Source: Phallus indusiatus (lineage: Eukaryota; Basidiomycota; Agaricomycetes; Phallales; Phallaceae). Taken from it: DNA of 64,000 nucleotides. This document shows positions 12,281-24,881 of the stretch, piece by piece. The notes below the pieces were generated by a model. That model saw only the letters and a list, made by a program, of their open reading frames with translations, was not told where the DNA came from and ran no database searches. The DNA lies in assembly GCA_027605045.1 (NCBI GenBank), contig JAQFWX010000009.1:930001-994000 (forward strand), read 5' to 3'. Made by a program: the position numbers and the translations under genes. Position 1 is the stretch's first letter. Every line of letters starts with the position of its first letter.

Positions 12281-14454
12281 ATGTCTGAAGAACTCGAAAA
12301 GAATATCCCAGAACTACCTCGAGATTTATCCAGCGCGAATATGTCAAAGCTGGAGACCAAAGATGAAGCACCACCGGCACAAGATTTTGAACACGGTTTC
12401 CGCTTTTGGATCGCCATGTCTTGCATAATGATAAGCACCTTTCTAGCTGCTATTGATACTGTAAAAACCAGTTTCATGAGCTCGTCGTGTCTATGTCTCA
12501 TATTCTTTGATATTATAGACCTCTGTATCCACCGCTTTACCTACTATTGTCGCTTCGCTTCACGGCGAGCAGTTTTCTTGGGTCGGATCTGCGTATACAC
12601 TAGCGTCTGCGGCTACTATTCCATTTACTGGGAACTTGGCCAACTTTTTCGGACGACGTTCAGTACTGCTAGGTTGTCTTCTCTTATTTGCGGCCGGGAG
12701 TGCGATTTGCGGTGGCGCGCAGTCCTTGAATATGCTCATCGCCGGACGAAGTTAATTTCTTTTTTTTTTTGAGCTTTTTTCCCGGAAACATAACTTAATA
12801 TAATCATTATCAGCATTGCAAGGTGCAGGTGCAGGCGGTATTTTCACCGCGACTGAAATGATCCTCTCGGATATGATTCCACTTCGGGCGAGAGGAAACT
12901 ATCGAGGAATGATCGGTCTTGTTTGGGCAGTTGCATCATGCATAGGTCCTCAAATAGTATGTTCATGTTTTTCTCGCTTGTCGATTTTCTTAAATTGATT
13001 TAGGGAGGTGCATTTGCATCAAGAAAAGATTCATGGCGTGGTTTATTCTGTGCTTAACATTTTTTTCAAAACCTACATACAAAGAATAATACTGACGATA
13101 GTTCAGATCTCAATCTGCCTTTGACGGGAATTGCTATGCTTTTCTGCATGTTCTGTCTGAATTTGAAAGTGCCAGAGCTTACCGTCTCACAGAAGCTTCG
13201 TCAGATTGATTGGATGTACGTTCCACTTTGATTCTATCACTCTCGAATTTTCAGTGACAATAAACGTAGAGGAAATCTTCTTATTACTGCCTCTGTAACA
13301 TCCACATTAATAGGACTAACCTGGGGAGGTGTCCAGTTCTCCTGGTCTTCGGCACGCGTTTTGGTCCCTTTGATTCTCGGACTTTTCGGGATTATCGCTT
13401 GGGTTATATACGAGATCTTCATAGCCAAGCAACCATTCCTAATATCACGATTGTTTACCAATCGAACTACCGTTAGCGGGTAAGTGGCAAAACTTTTATA
13501 TTTCGCCTTTGTTTTGAAAATTCGCTCTCTCAAGCTATCTCGGCACGTCAATCCACGGTATTATTGTATCCGCAATAATATGTAAGCTGCTCAGAAAATA
13601 ATTATTATATTCGCTAACATTGATCTCCTAGTTTATTTCCCTGTCTATTTTCAAGCTTGTAAAGGAGCTTCTCCCGTCCGAAGTGGTGCAAACGTCCTTC
13701 CTTTTAGTTTTTCTGTCGCTCCAATGGCTGTTGTGGCTGGGGTGGCTGCGGCCGCGACGAAAAAATACCGTGTTCAGAATGTCGTCGCCTGGTGTTTTAT
13801 TATACTTGGTCTAGGACTAGACACAACTCTTCATGCTACAAGCGCCGTCCGGAATTGGGTTGGTTTTGAATTACTTTCTGGTATTGGTTTGGGCCTCTTG
13901 GTATGTTTTTCTTTCTCTGTCAGAAAATACAATATGATATAGCATCTTTATTAAGTTTACCGCTACCGCGTTTCCCATTCTTTCTCCTCTTCCGGTTTCA
14001 GACAACGGCACGGCCTTGGCAATATTTATATTCTTCCGGTCCTTCTTCCAGGTAAAGACTATACTCCGCCGATTTCTTATTCATTTTTTAACCATAAATT
14101 AACTTACCTAGGCATGGGGTATCACCATCGGCGGTACCGTCCTACAAAACCAACTTAAGACTCGTCTTCCTCAAGCGTTTGTCCAAAATTTCTCAAGTGG
14201 CATCGACTTAGCCTATTCTACCATTCCTCAAATCTCGAGTTTACCTGATGATCTACGACTCGAGGTACAAACCGCTTTTGCAAGATCTCTCAGAATATTA
14301 TGGTTTGTTCTGTTGGGTATATCTGTTTTAGGATTGCTCAGTTCGTTGGTGATGAAAGATATTGAGCTGCATGATAAGAAGGATGAGCGATGGGGGATGA
14401 AAGAAGTTGCTCCCTCGAAAAAGCCCGACGACGGTGCTCATCGGAATGTTTGAT
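12281..14454 (+). CDS. MFS drug:H+ antiporter (DHA2-like)
   Basis: This is a multi-pass plasma-membrane transporter of the major facilitator superfamily, probably exporting a toxic or secondary metabolite. The cytosolic N-terminus (about 45 residues) leads into FRFWIAMSCIMISTFLAAID. After the first intron the frame continues with TSVSTALPTIVASL and FFGRRSVLLG, the loop 2-3 signature. The next junction gives AGRTLQGAGAGGIF, the motif C-like region of this family. Later exons supply further hydrophobic helices, and the tail is VMKDIELHDKKDERWG. About eight short introns interrupt the gene. All exons can be joined, so it looks intact. Length and motif pattern fit a 14-helix DHA2 protein of about 550 residues. 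The substrate cannot be read from the sequence. Confidence 0.85.
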
Positions 14455-15366
14455 CTGATGTGGAGCAGTCAGAGATCGAAGGGGAACCAAATGATAGAGT
14501 GTGTTGGGAAAAGAAGAAAAAAGTCGAGTAGAGTGAATATATGTATTAGTAGGGTGTGTCTGAATAGAGAGATGTTTTATAAGTCTGAGCGTGCACAGTA
14601 AAATGAGGAAAACTTGGATGGTATTTTCGTGCGCTACCGACGGGATATACAATTTGTTTGTTTCGAAGCACAGTACAAATAGCGAGTTCTTAACATGCGG
14701 AATAAATGTGAAAAGATGAAAGTCAAGCAAGACAAAGGAAAAAGAGAAAGAACTACACAACCTTTTGAAATGAACAAAACGAAGCTGAAACACAAAATAA
14801 TGAAGAATGCGAGCCGGACGAAGACCAAGCCACTGTTTCGAAAAGACGAGAACTGTTTTCGTGATCGCCAGTTAACTTTTCATTATGGACGCTTTCTGTC
14901 ACCAACATTTTTTCTAACGTTTTTCGAAGCTTTCAATAATTGGTTTTTTAATTTGGAAACTAAATCTGATCATTAGTGTGTTCACTTTAATTGCCAAAAA
15001 ATGTCATGAAAACTATTTCCTATCGGCAATTACAGGAAAGCTGAACTCTTGTTTATTACGCATAATGCATAATCTGTCATGACCCAATGATTGTGAGCAG
15101 TGAGCCCGCCGCGCTTGGCCGGACCATGAGGCGGGGATGCCAGTGGGTGAGATAACATCCGAATTTATAGAGCCTAATAAAAGAGTTCGTTCTTATATTA
15201 TTGAATAAAAGAAATATAGCTCAATGACGAGCCTGATCAAAGAGTTGGTTCTTATAATATTGAATAAAAGAAATAAGAGAACAAGAAAATATCGCATTTG
15301 ATTGAACAAGGCGGCAGTTGTGCAAGAGGATCACGGATCCCTTACACTAGTCTGGGAGAGGTTATG
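14455..15366. other. Intergenic stretch between converging genes
   Basis: No supported gene lies between the MFS gene and the P450 gene. The minus-strand ORF at 14338-14793 overlaps the end of the MFS gene and looks like chance. The stretch contains a two-copy tandem repeat at 15170-15285. Confidence 0.6.
15170..15285. repeat. Two-copy tandem repeat, period about 59 bp
   Basis: The unit starts GAGCCTAATAAAAGAG at 15170 and GAGCCTGATCAAAGAG at 15229, and both end in TATTGAATAAAAGAAATA. The copies differ at several sites. Confidence 0.75.
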
Positions 15367-17519
15367 TTAGCTTTGATGATCACCAAATAATGCTTCGCGT
15401 TCAATAATTTCCTTCCATTTTGGACTTCGAGGAGTGATATTTACTGGGAATAATATTGGACGTCTGTAAAATGTTAAATAGGTGGTGACTAGATTTGTTT
15501 TTGAAAGCGTACCTAACGAAACCAGACGTAAACTTCAGCTCAGGCAACGGTTCAGTGCATTTTGGTGATATATCGAAACAAGCCACGATCGTTGCCATTG
15601 AGATGGGGGCAGCTGCTCCTGCCAGCTGTCGACAAGGGCAAACTCTAATTCGGGAAGGCATATGTCCGTTTTGACTCGGAATAATATTTTTTCAACCTAC
15701 CTTCTACCCATTCCCCAAACGAGAGACATAACGTCACGACACTCGCCACCCTTCTCTCCCAAAAACCGTCCAGGTTCGAATTCGTTGGGATTGATAAAAA
15801 CATCCGGATCACGAAGTATAACCCTAAATACGTCCATTTGTATTCGGCTGCGCAGCGATAAGTCAAAAAAGGGACTGACCACATATTCCCAACTATAGAT
15901 GCTCCACCAGGAATGTACATTCCTTCATAGTAGTCGTCGTTGACGACTCGATGCGGCAAGCCTATTCAATCAAAACAATTTTAGCAAATTAATAAGCAGA
16001 TAGCAAAACAAGAGGCACTAACCGAGTGGAGTTACCGCGTTATATCGAAGAGTCTCTAGAAATAAGGCCCGTGTATATGGGAGATCAGCCTCGTCTTCGA
16101 AAGTTGGAAGACGCTCTCCTCCAGTGACTTCATCCAACTCCTCTTGAGCTCGTTTGAGAATATGTGGGTGTAAAGCCAGTAACATTATGAATGAACCCAG
16201 GGTAGCGGTGAACTAAAAGGTGCAAGATGAGCTGCCTACCCCACCAACATAAACAGATGTCAAAAGCGAAGGAAATCATAATTACAGAGTCAGATCCAGC
16301 GCCGTACATTACGGCTGCGCAATCCTTAATCAGTTCTATTTTTTTCTGTCTTTCCTGCTGGGATAACGCCGGATTCGCTGAGAGGTCGTCTAAAGATGTA
16401 GAAACAAATGACGGAGCAGCTTGCCCAGTGGCCTGTCATGCAAAGCTTTTGAGTGATACCGTCTCAGATTTGCTTGTTAGAAAAAGGACGTACAATCAAA
16501 TCAATTGCTCTCTCATATGGGTCCGCTCTAATGGCTTCAAAAAGCTTTGTGACGAAGTCGCCGTAAGCACGAAACCCTGAGAACGGCATCCAGCGCGGAT
16601 AATTGCGCACTAGATGTTTTCATTAGTCTTTTAGTCTAATAAAAACAACGCAGTATAATCATACCGGCCGGAATTTTTTCGAGTAAAAATGACACGAAAC
16701 CAGGAAATTTATTTGCGTGTTCAAAAGTCTCGTCCATCTGTTGAACAAAGCTATCTTTGGCTCCATCTACGCGGAATCCATAGGCTACTAAGAGAATAGA
16801 ACTTGCAGCATGTCTACAAACGATTATAAATGATTCTAGGCAAGCAAAGAGAGAGAGAGAGAGAGAGAAAAGAAATATCGGACCCTTTTAAATGCAAGTC
16901 TAGTATCTCCGGCGAATTCAGAAGGTTGCGAGCTAGAACACATGCTTCGTCTAATTGATGAGAACGATGCTTTACAGCGGCTTGCCCAGAAAAGTACCCC
17001 TGCACGATCGCACGACGGATACGGTGAGGTTCTCCATTGGCAAACGTTAAAATCCAGGATAATCCGCAACTGGAACTCAAATGTCAGCCACGAGTCTTTA
17101 CAGCACATAAGCTCACCGGGCCACTCACAATTCATTCATAGCAGAATATGGTCTATTAGAATAGTTCGCTGATCTTTGATCCATGAGAGATCTAATTGCT
17201 TTGAGAGAATTGAGGATTATTAGATGATTCCCAAATAACGTAAGATGAGTGATATTGCCTAAAATGGGTGGTTCATCATTTGTCGAAAGCGAAGCAGCAA
17301 GATAATAAAGAGACCATATTTCTTGGCCCATTCTGCGTATGTATTCCATTCTTCGGAACGAGGCATTTGCAGTATGTTGCCTACTATTGGCAGTGGTGTT
17401 GGACCTGGTGGGAGAGGACCATTCGAGCGACGGTGTGCGAATAGTACTGCAGCCGCCACAACAGCTACTGACAAGACTGTATAATCCGTTCGGGAGAGCT
17501 CGTTAATAATTCTGTCCAT
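15367..17519 (-). CDS. Cytochrome P450 monooxygenase (basidiomycete, CYP64-like)
   Basis: This is a microsomal heme-thiolate monooxygenase. It begins at 17519 with a short lumenal start and one membrane anchor (VLSVAVVAAAVLFA), then the proline hinge LPPGPTPLPIVGN. Further exons give SANYSNRPY, the C-helix region FANGEPHRIRR, the I-helix GAGSDS in place of the usual AGxxT(T/S), the K-helix ExxR as ETLR, and the PERF-like PNEFEPGRF. The heme loop is split by an intron (15645-15700) and reads WGMGRRVCPC. The Cys ligand is present, but the consensus Phe is Trp and the Gly after CP is Cys. The last exon ends NITPRSP...GDHQS. There are about ten introns. The substrate is unknown; no biosynthetic cluster partner is obvious apart from the MFS pump next door. 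Confidence 0.85.
16846..16868. repeat. GA microsatellite in a P450 intron
   Basis: A run of GA dinucleotides lies within an intron of the P450 gene. Confidence 0.85.
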
Positions 17520-19190
17520 TAAAGCTGTGAAGGCTGCTGAGGGTCATCCGATAGCAGGACTCAACCTGACTCAACCTTCAGCTAGTTCGGCTTTCTTCGG
17601 CTTTAAACTTCAGGAACGTCTCTTTTCGATAAAAATCCGAGGAGTTCCACGGCCGTAGATCACACATAATTTTGCCACTGACAGAATCAGTTTAAAAAAT
17701 AGACATTCATGATAGTGATTTAATTTGCGCATGAATCTACGACAGATGTACCAGTCTCTCCTCTCTTTCGAAAGGTATAGGATTTGTATACTCCTGTTAG
17801 ATATGGAACGAGAAAGAGAAGTTAGGAAATACGTCACTGTGACAGCCACTACTAGTCACCAGCATTATGACAAAATTGGTTAAAGGTTTGAACTTTGAAG
17901 GTTACAACTGGCGTTTCAACAAGATATATGTGAGTGTATTCCTTAAAAGAATCTGTTGCTTAGACAACGCGTATTTGATGCAATTGTGTGGACAGTGATC
18001 CATACATTCCTACCTACACTCCAATTTCCGTCAGCTCCAGACTTTGATCTATTGCCAGTCTTACACGGCAGATGTCTTTGGCTAAATAAACTCGAACACT
18101 TTTTTGGTCCTATTGGCTATGAAGTGAAGGGTTTCTGACTAGATAAATATCTTAATAAAAGGACTCTGAAGGATGTGAGATTGTGAAACGACGTACCGAG
18201 TCAGACACCCGAACTGAAGTTCGGTATCATGTTCCGCAATCCTCAGGTGTAAATTGATTGACGGTGGCCTCAAGCTGTGTGCGAACCACACCTATGAATT
18301 GTCCAGACACACGACGAGCACTGCCTGTCCGCATTGAGTGAGTGCCCCAGCTCATTCATAACAGTAGATAGCTTGTCCAACTTGTTCCCGTCAATCCTTC
18401 CTTTTTTTGGGAGAATGTTAGAGGTTTCTCACTTGGAGTTTTTCCTACCCCATCAGAAGGGCGCGTAGGGATTTCAACCTACTGTGAGTGAAGATTGTGA
18501 TGACGACCAGCGGCCCCGTGGGGAAATGCTGTCCCTGACAGCCCTGTCAATCCTCGATCTTACAAGTAAGAAATATTTTTTTCGTATCACATTCGCAAAA
18601 CACAATGAAAGTCTCCGATAACAAGAAATATAGAAAGAGGGACTACGTCGCTGCGCACCTAATAAGGACTTGCCGTGAGGTCAAAAACTGAAATTAACTA
18701 TGTAGCGTCTACCATTCGTTATTCACCACCGCTGTCATAACAATAACAATCGGATTTTCTCATGCCGGGCTATAAACATCCCCTCAAGCAATATTATTAT
18801 TAGCCAAGACGCTAAGAATACCTTAGAAGTTCCGGATCCGTAATAAAACTCTATGACAGACGTACAAGTTATAAATATACCAAGCCCACGTCAATCCGAA
18901 GTTCCTTGCGCACAGTCCGAATCGGAATCATAGCATTGCTTGATGAGCTCAGGATTTCCGTATTTTAGATGAGTTGGAGCAATTTGAATAAAGTCACAAG
19001 GTGCCAACAAGGTGCGCTTGAAATCAAGTGATTGGCTCCCGAATTTCCAACTCCGTCGCAGTCAATGCAATACCGCTGATTCGTTTCTTCCGCCCTCCTC
19101 CCTCCCTACCTTCGTCTCCTCTTTCTTTTATCATTATACTGTCTTGTCTACTTGCCCATATATCTAAACTCTAACAAAAAGTAAAAACTA
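17520..19190. other. Divergent intergenic region without a supported gene
   Basis: This region separates the P450 (minus) and the Gdt1-like gene (plus), so it must hold both promoters. Small ORFs at 17610-17849 and 17956-18138 lack domains or splice partners. The block at about 18230-18560 has higher GC and no long frame; I cannot name it. A pyrimidine-rich tract (TCCTCCCTCCC and similar) precedes the ATG at 19191. Confidence 0.5.
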
Positions 19191-20136
19191 ATGGAAAACA
19201 TGCTTGCAAAAGACGAGCTAAACGCTCTCACGCACGGTGCCTTCGCCCAGTCATTCGCAATGATTCTTGCCTCCGAGATAGGCGACAAAACCTTCCTCAT
19301 CGCAGCAATAATGGCAATGCGACATCCTCGAGGAGTAGTCTTTGCGGGCGCATTTGGATCGCTGGTCGTCATGTCCTGTCTTTCAGCAGCCATGGGTCAT
19401 ATTTTACCCGCCCTCATTCCACGGAAATGGACACAAGCTGCCGCTGGGGTGTTGTTCCTCGTTTTTGGTTTCAAAATGTTGCGCGAAGGGAGGGAGATGA
19501 AGGCTGGTAGCGATCACATACAAGAAGAACTAAAAGAGGTAGAGGAGGAGCTCGAAGAAGAGGAAGCCAAGCTCGATGGAACCGGTGCTCGAGGGGTAGA
19601 TGGTGAAGTCATACCTTTAGAAGCCCTTGAATCTGGTTCAAGAAGGCCCAACCCCAAACGTGAAAACTCCTCTTCAAACATGCGAGAGGGCGCCCGGAAC
19701 TTCTTTTCATTACTTTTCGGCCCTGTTTTCGTGCAAGCTTTTATCCTTACTTTTCTGGGTGAATGGGGTGATCGTAGCCAGATTGCAACCATTGCGTTGG
19801 CTGCAGCACATGTACGTAAGAATTCAGACGTGGATTGTCTCAACAAAGATTGTTTATCTTCTGTCCCTCTCAGAATCTGTACGTCGTTGCTCTTGGAACT
19901 AGCCTCGGTCATTCTTGCTGTACAGCTGTAGCTGTGATAGGAGGAAGATGGCTGTCTACCAAAATCTCAATCAAGCACGGTATGTCTTATTCGTTGAATC
20001 TATGTAAGGTATTCAAACCATCTTACTCAATCCTGGTGCGACAGTCACATTGGGTGGTTCAGTGCTCTTCTTGATTTTCGGTTTAATCTATTTCTACGAG
20101 GCGTGGACACAAGACAGCGCTCTATCGCACCTTTAA
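19191..20136 (+). CDS. GDT1: Gdt1-like Mn2+/Ca2+ transporter (UPF0016 family)
   Basis: Yeast Gdt1 and human TMEM165 are Golgi proteins of this family that move Ca2+ and Mn2+ and support glycosylation. Three exons (19191-19811, 19874-19979, 20045-20136) give about 272 residues. The two family signature repeats are visible: EIGDKT in the first half and EWGDRS in the second, each followed by hydrophobic helices. Between them is a cytosolic loop with a strongly acidic stretch (KEVEEELEEEEAK) and a Ser/Asn-rich part, as in fungal members. The protein ends YEAWTQDSALSHL. The length is normal for the family. No cleavable signal peptide is evident; localisation is inferred from the family. Confidence 0.88.
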
Positions 20137-20883
20137 TAACACATGTTCATGCCCATAAATTATCAAGACACCTGTCACGAAAACCGAACTTTATCTTTGT
20201 ATACCTCAAAATAATTGCATTATTTATTGTATCAATTTTTTCGTAACGAAAATTTACTTGCGCTCGAATAGAAGTATACTAATAACAACATTATATTATT
20301 AATTCAAGACGAGAGCGTCACGCACACGAATAAAGATGGTTTGGCTGGTCCATCATCTTAACTACCCTGCGCACATGGTAAAAAAAAGCTGGCACAACTG
20401 AAAAATGTAAAACACGAGAATGAATAAATAAGTATGGATCGCGAACGGGTACATAGACAATCAATTGCCTTTGTTGTTATTCCCCAAAACAGATCGACGT
20501 AACCACAATCATCTGATCAACCCGGGGATCATTGGTATAATGGCGGCGGGGGGCTTTGTGCAATTATTACTCGAACAGATTTGCTAACCTGGCCTCCTCA
20601 GTTTACTCGGATGTCGGTATATCAATTCTGATTGCTTTGAAAATAGCCAACCAAACCATAGCATGGATATCGGATGGATTGTCATACGAATCGAGGCGAT
20701 TTGAACTTGATGAAGTCCAATCATTCAGTGAGGAGAGGCTGAGTTGAGCTCAATGGAAGCATGCTTCGTATATTTCAACTGTTGAATCACTCATTAGTAC
20801 AAGTGCGAGTGTGCGTTTGGTGTGCGTATGGCTCGAAGTAAGAGTTAATATATAGAATGGTTAAAAATAGGTTATGGGTGTGA

Positions 20884-21117
20884 GTGGGTGTTCAGAGTAG
20901 GATTCGAGGTCCGCCGTTTCCAAATTCGCTCACACGCAGTGCTTATGCGACCCTCCAACGCAGTCCAGCGCTCATTGGACAGCCGTCAAACAGGTTTTCC
21001 GCTGTTTTCCGATACCTGAAAGGTACATTAGACACCGGAATCACCTTTGGAGGAACCAATCAACAATCAAAACGAATTTATTACATTTCCACGGTCGACA
21101 GCGCTGCGAATCAATGA
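20884..21117 (+). pseudogene. Degenerate Ty1/Copia polyprotein fragment
   Basis: The frame contains RYLKGTLDTGITFGG, typical of the segment between the reverse transcriptase and RNase H regions of Copia polyproteins. It covers under 80 residues, has no flanking pol domains and stops just after. It is a remnant of an old element. Confidence 0.65.
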
Positions 21118-22507
21118 ATTCGCCGAAGCACGCCGACCTATGCAAACTCGTCGGCATACACTCGTCGAGCCTCGAGGTATCGGAAATACAAGAGCATTAA
21201 TAAAGACAAAGAGTTTTATTAGTATAAATTAATTCTTATAAACTCCGGTAGTTAGTTCACCTTTTAATATTTATAATTTAGTATAAAAACACTGTATTTT
21301 CGAGCTACAAAATACAAGTTCTTTTTCTATCTAAATTCACACTGTGCGTTGCGACAATATTGTTGTGTGTAGAACCGATTACTCAAGGCCATATGAGTCA
21401 ATTGAATTCTGCTAAATCTCCGACGCATACAAGCCTATTAACGAATCTACAAACCTAATCTAATCACCGTCCGCTCTTCCTATAATTAATCCCACAGATT
21501 TTTCTCTGACAATCTCAGAGCTAGAAGACCATCAAGATCATCGGTACCATGATGGTTCCGCCACGCATCGCCATCTTAAACGTCATCGCCGAAAAAAAAC
21601 ATAAACGACGATTACATGTTGCTGTACCAACAAGTACCATAGCTATCACCCAGCCCGGGCCCTTGAGCTCAAAACCTCGGTCCTCGCAAGCAACGTCGTC
21701 TTCCAAAGTGTGCAGAAACTAAAGTCTTTCCAGCACACGTGGTCCGCTCAACAATGAGTGAAGCCTCCACGCCCTCTGGACTTTTCTCGACAGCACGGAG
21801 CGCCTAGCTCAACAATTTCGGCGCATTTGCAGCCGGAAACTCTACACACGCAAAGAGAACCGCGAACCCGAACAAGGCGTTAGACACCTACTTTACCTTC
21901 CTTCCTTCCCCAAACATTATTCACATAGTCGAAGCACCTTTCCGAGGGACTGGCCACATCCCGGCGACGGGAACAGATGTTTTAGTATCACTTTGTTTTG
22001 TATGTATACAGACAAATTTAGTTTACATGTACCGGACAATGTCTGACCGGCCTATAGACAATAAACCTGATTAATCATCACAACGTCGTCTTAATGCTGA
22101 AGATGAATGCTTCACAGCAGTTCTCAGCCTTCTCAGCCCGAGCTTCAGGCACCAATAAAATAAAACAACCTACTTATGTCAGCCTATATCTTCAACCACC
22201 AAAATAAATACTAACGACATTTGGCCAAGACAGGGTAACTCCTCCTGCCCGTTACGCCTAGGCCTGGTTGATGTAACCTAGTGTAACCTCTTGTAACCTA
22301 TGCCTTTTTTCTTTCCAGCGCCAGTGGGATGATGATAGGAATTAAGTGTAGCCTTAGGTATTCCATTAATCAGTGCGATTGGACCCCGGAGAAGAAAGTT
22401 GACGCACTGAGCGATTTTATTGAGAGGGTTTGAAGTGAAGGAAGCAAAAGTGAAATACGCGACTCCATTGAACACCCTTGAGTGGAGTTATTCAGGGCAT
22501 TTTCAAA

Positions 22508-22908
22508 ACGGGCATCGGCGAAATGATACCTTCCGCCTAAGAAAATATTTATTGTCTCCGGAGTTTATATGTAGTCGATTGTAGTATGTAGTCGATGGCC
22601 ATCGGACTGATCGGAGGGTCATAAAGACATTTTAGGGAGAGCCGGCCTGCATCGGCCTAATGTAGAAATTCACGTCGTTACCGGCGTCTTTTCACTTTCT
22701 CCGATGCCCATCTTAACAATCAACTGTTCACTCCAACAGTTGGATTGTCCCCGAGGCTACATAGATGTTGCTTGGAGGGAGTTGGAGGGAGACGAAACAC
22801 AAACCGCTTACTGCAAAAAAGTGTTGTACGTAAGTCAGAAGTAAATCAACCCACGCGGAGACGGTAAATATTTTCTCGGCGGGAAGGTATCATTTCGCCG
22901 ATGCCCGT
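22508..22908. mobile_element. 401-bp MITE with about 45-bp terminal inverted repeats
   Basis: The left end ACGGGCATCGGCGAAATG at 22508 is matched inverted by CATTTCGCCGATGCCCGT ending at 22908. The similarity runs inward for about 45 bp on each side, as far as GAAAATATTTA. No coding capacity is seen. A clear target-site duplication was not found, so the superfamily is open. Confidence 0.75.
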
Positions 22909-23110
22909 ATGACACATGCAGAGTTTGCCAAGAAATGCACGCTTCTGATATTTGATATTCCACGGAAAGAGCTATGTTTGGCCTCGGATGGCATGCAGGG
23001 CAGAAAGAGGCTTTGTACATATAAATACCAGAAGGGCGACTGTCTAAACGGTAAAACTCTTCTCTTTCCCACTTTTTGATATATTACTTTCACTTTTTAT
23101 TTTTACCATC

Positions 23111-24001
23111 ATGGTTTCTTATATGATTTTTCTCCTCTTTGCCACTACTGCTTTCTCTGCCGTTATTCCCAATGTTCCAGTGAAACGTGACGTAACAGAC
23201 ATTTTGAACACGTTAGATAACGATGTTGTAAGAGGGATCAAGACATTGTTTTTAGTCAAGCTGCTAACTTATATGTATATCAGACCACCACCATAAGTAC
23301 TCTGAATGATCTGGACTCCAATAACAAGCAGTCTGTCGATGTATGCTAGTCAAGCGTCTTGGGTTTCTTAATAATTCTCACCTCGTTTTGATTTCGTGGC
23401 CTATATAGACATTTCAAGAAAACATCGCAAATATCGCGAGCACTGCCGTTTCTGTATGTGTTGGATTTTCCCCTCGGGTTTCATTATGTTCACAACCGAT
23501 ATTTACGTCGACATTTGTTTTTTTTTATTAGAGTATTAACGACATTTTGGTGATTTTCATTTCCATTTTCTTTCTCTAGTTTAATGGACAAATTCGCTTT
23601 CACTTTATCAGAATGGACTAGAGACCAATTCTAGCACAGCGATCATAGAGGCCCTACAGTTAAATAGCGACCTCGCGAACTTAGGCGCAGATATAACCAA
23701 TAATGCAGGTGAAATTATTGCAGGTGGTATAGCATGCGCTACTAAAGATAGTGTGAAAACCCTCTCGGACTTTACGCTTGTACGTCTTGTTTTTGAAGCA
23801 GTAACATATCCCGCCGACGCAAACCTGATTTACAGACCTTGGGATCCCCTGTTATTGTTAATTCAAACGTATGCCCTTTACATCTTCAAGTGGTGTGGTG
23901 CTGATTATGATTAGGATCCGCTTGGGACCTCTGACTACTTCCTGTCAACTATAGGGGAGTTGGGTACGGCTATTGGGGCGCTTAATTGCGCAAACCAGTG
24001 A
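23111..24001 (+). CDS. Small secreted protein of unknown function
   Basis: Exon 1 (23111-23227) encodes a clear signal peptide (MVSYMIFLLFATTAFSA) followed by a KR dibasic site (VPVKRDV) that may be a Kex2 site. Five further short exons begin after acceptors at about 23285, 23408, 23612, 23834 and 23915. All junctions are phase 0, which is unusual and supports the model. The mature protein is about 130 residues, alpha-helical in appearance, with few Cys. Organisation and size recall fungal small secreted proteins. A relation to hydrophobic-surface-binding proteins was considered but is not convincing. A candidate extracellular or effector-like protein, with function unknown. Confidence 0.65.
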
Positions 24002-24881
24002 ACTTGGTATACATGGATGACGTGATCTTAAAATCATATTTTACAATCCGAAATTTCGACATCCTTCATAAAAGATGTGTATTTATTCGAATACTTATAA
24101 ACTTCCATGAGTTTCTATGGTCAGAATCGTCAGATAAATGTGCTTCATTTTGGTACAAGTAAGCAAAGTCGGTGAAGCTTACAGTCGTACGCTGTGAACG
24201 TTAGACTATGAGTCTATGACCTCTTCCAATACTCAAGCCGCATTGCTAATCATAAAGGTGCGGTGTGATTTTAAAAATTTCTGGTACTATGAAAACATAG
24301 CGAACTTAATTGGGCGGCTTTTAAAATTTGAAGTCTTGAAGTAGCCTTAAACTCAGATTGCGCTCAGATTGGGCACCAGATCTCATGACATGGTCCCAGC
24401 ACCCCTTTCTCTGTCATTCCAATACGTGTAAGTACGCCATATTGTCCCATATTCCAAAAAAAAATGTCGGAAGTCGCAGTGACAATTGAACCTCGATCTT
24501 GGTATAAGTGAACTGAAAGATCAGCGGCGGACGAATACGTCACGTAAGTGAATTACATTTCAATCGTGCACAGTCTTGTACCTTGGTCTCAGCAATCCAT
24601 CTATTTTTCAAAGAAAAACTCAATTTAAAATCGAAAAATCTACCTAATTTGATCACACAATGCGTATTCGTTATGGCCTCTGTCACGGTGACTGGCCTTA
24701 AAAAATTGATCATCTCCAGCCACGTCGTCTTCCTGCCAGTGGTCAGCGCGGTCCGTCCAGTTTACACGTGATGGAATTCTCCGAAATTATCTGGCTCAAC
24801 GAGATAGTTCGTATTATATATAATATGGGCATGTGAGCTTATCATTCATGATCATTAAACTTGTTGAACTCCAAAATCATC
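24002..24881. other. Intergenic, no supported gene
   Basis: The stretch is AT-rich with scattered short ORFs (for example 24583-24771). The 3' part should contain the promoter of the GH79 gene that starts at 24882; a TATATATAAT-like run lies at about 24815-24824. Confidence 0.5.

Larger units (their letters stand above)
20137..23110. other. Gene-poor stretch with transposon debris
   Basis: Apart from a Copia remnant (20884-21117) and a MITE (22508-22908) I see no supported gene. Short ORFs at 20556-20747, 21521-21706 and 22278-22475 lack features of real genes. Confidence 0.5.

Noticed and set aside
14338..14793. 151-codon minus-strand ORF at the end of the MFS gene
   Set aside because: It overlaps coding DNA, has no domain, and its composition follows from the purine-rich plus strand.
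20528..20590. Possible tRNA gene (ATTGGTATAATGG)
   Set aside because: There is no B box at the right distance and no acceptor stem.
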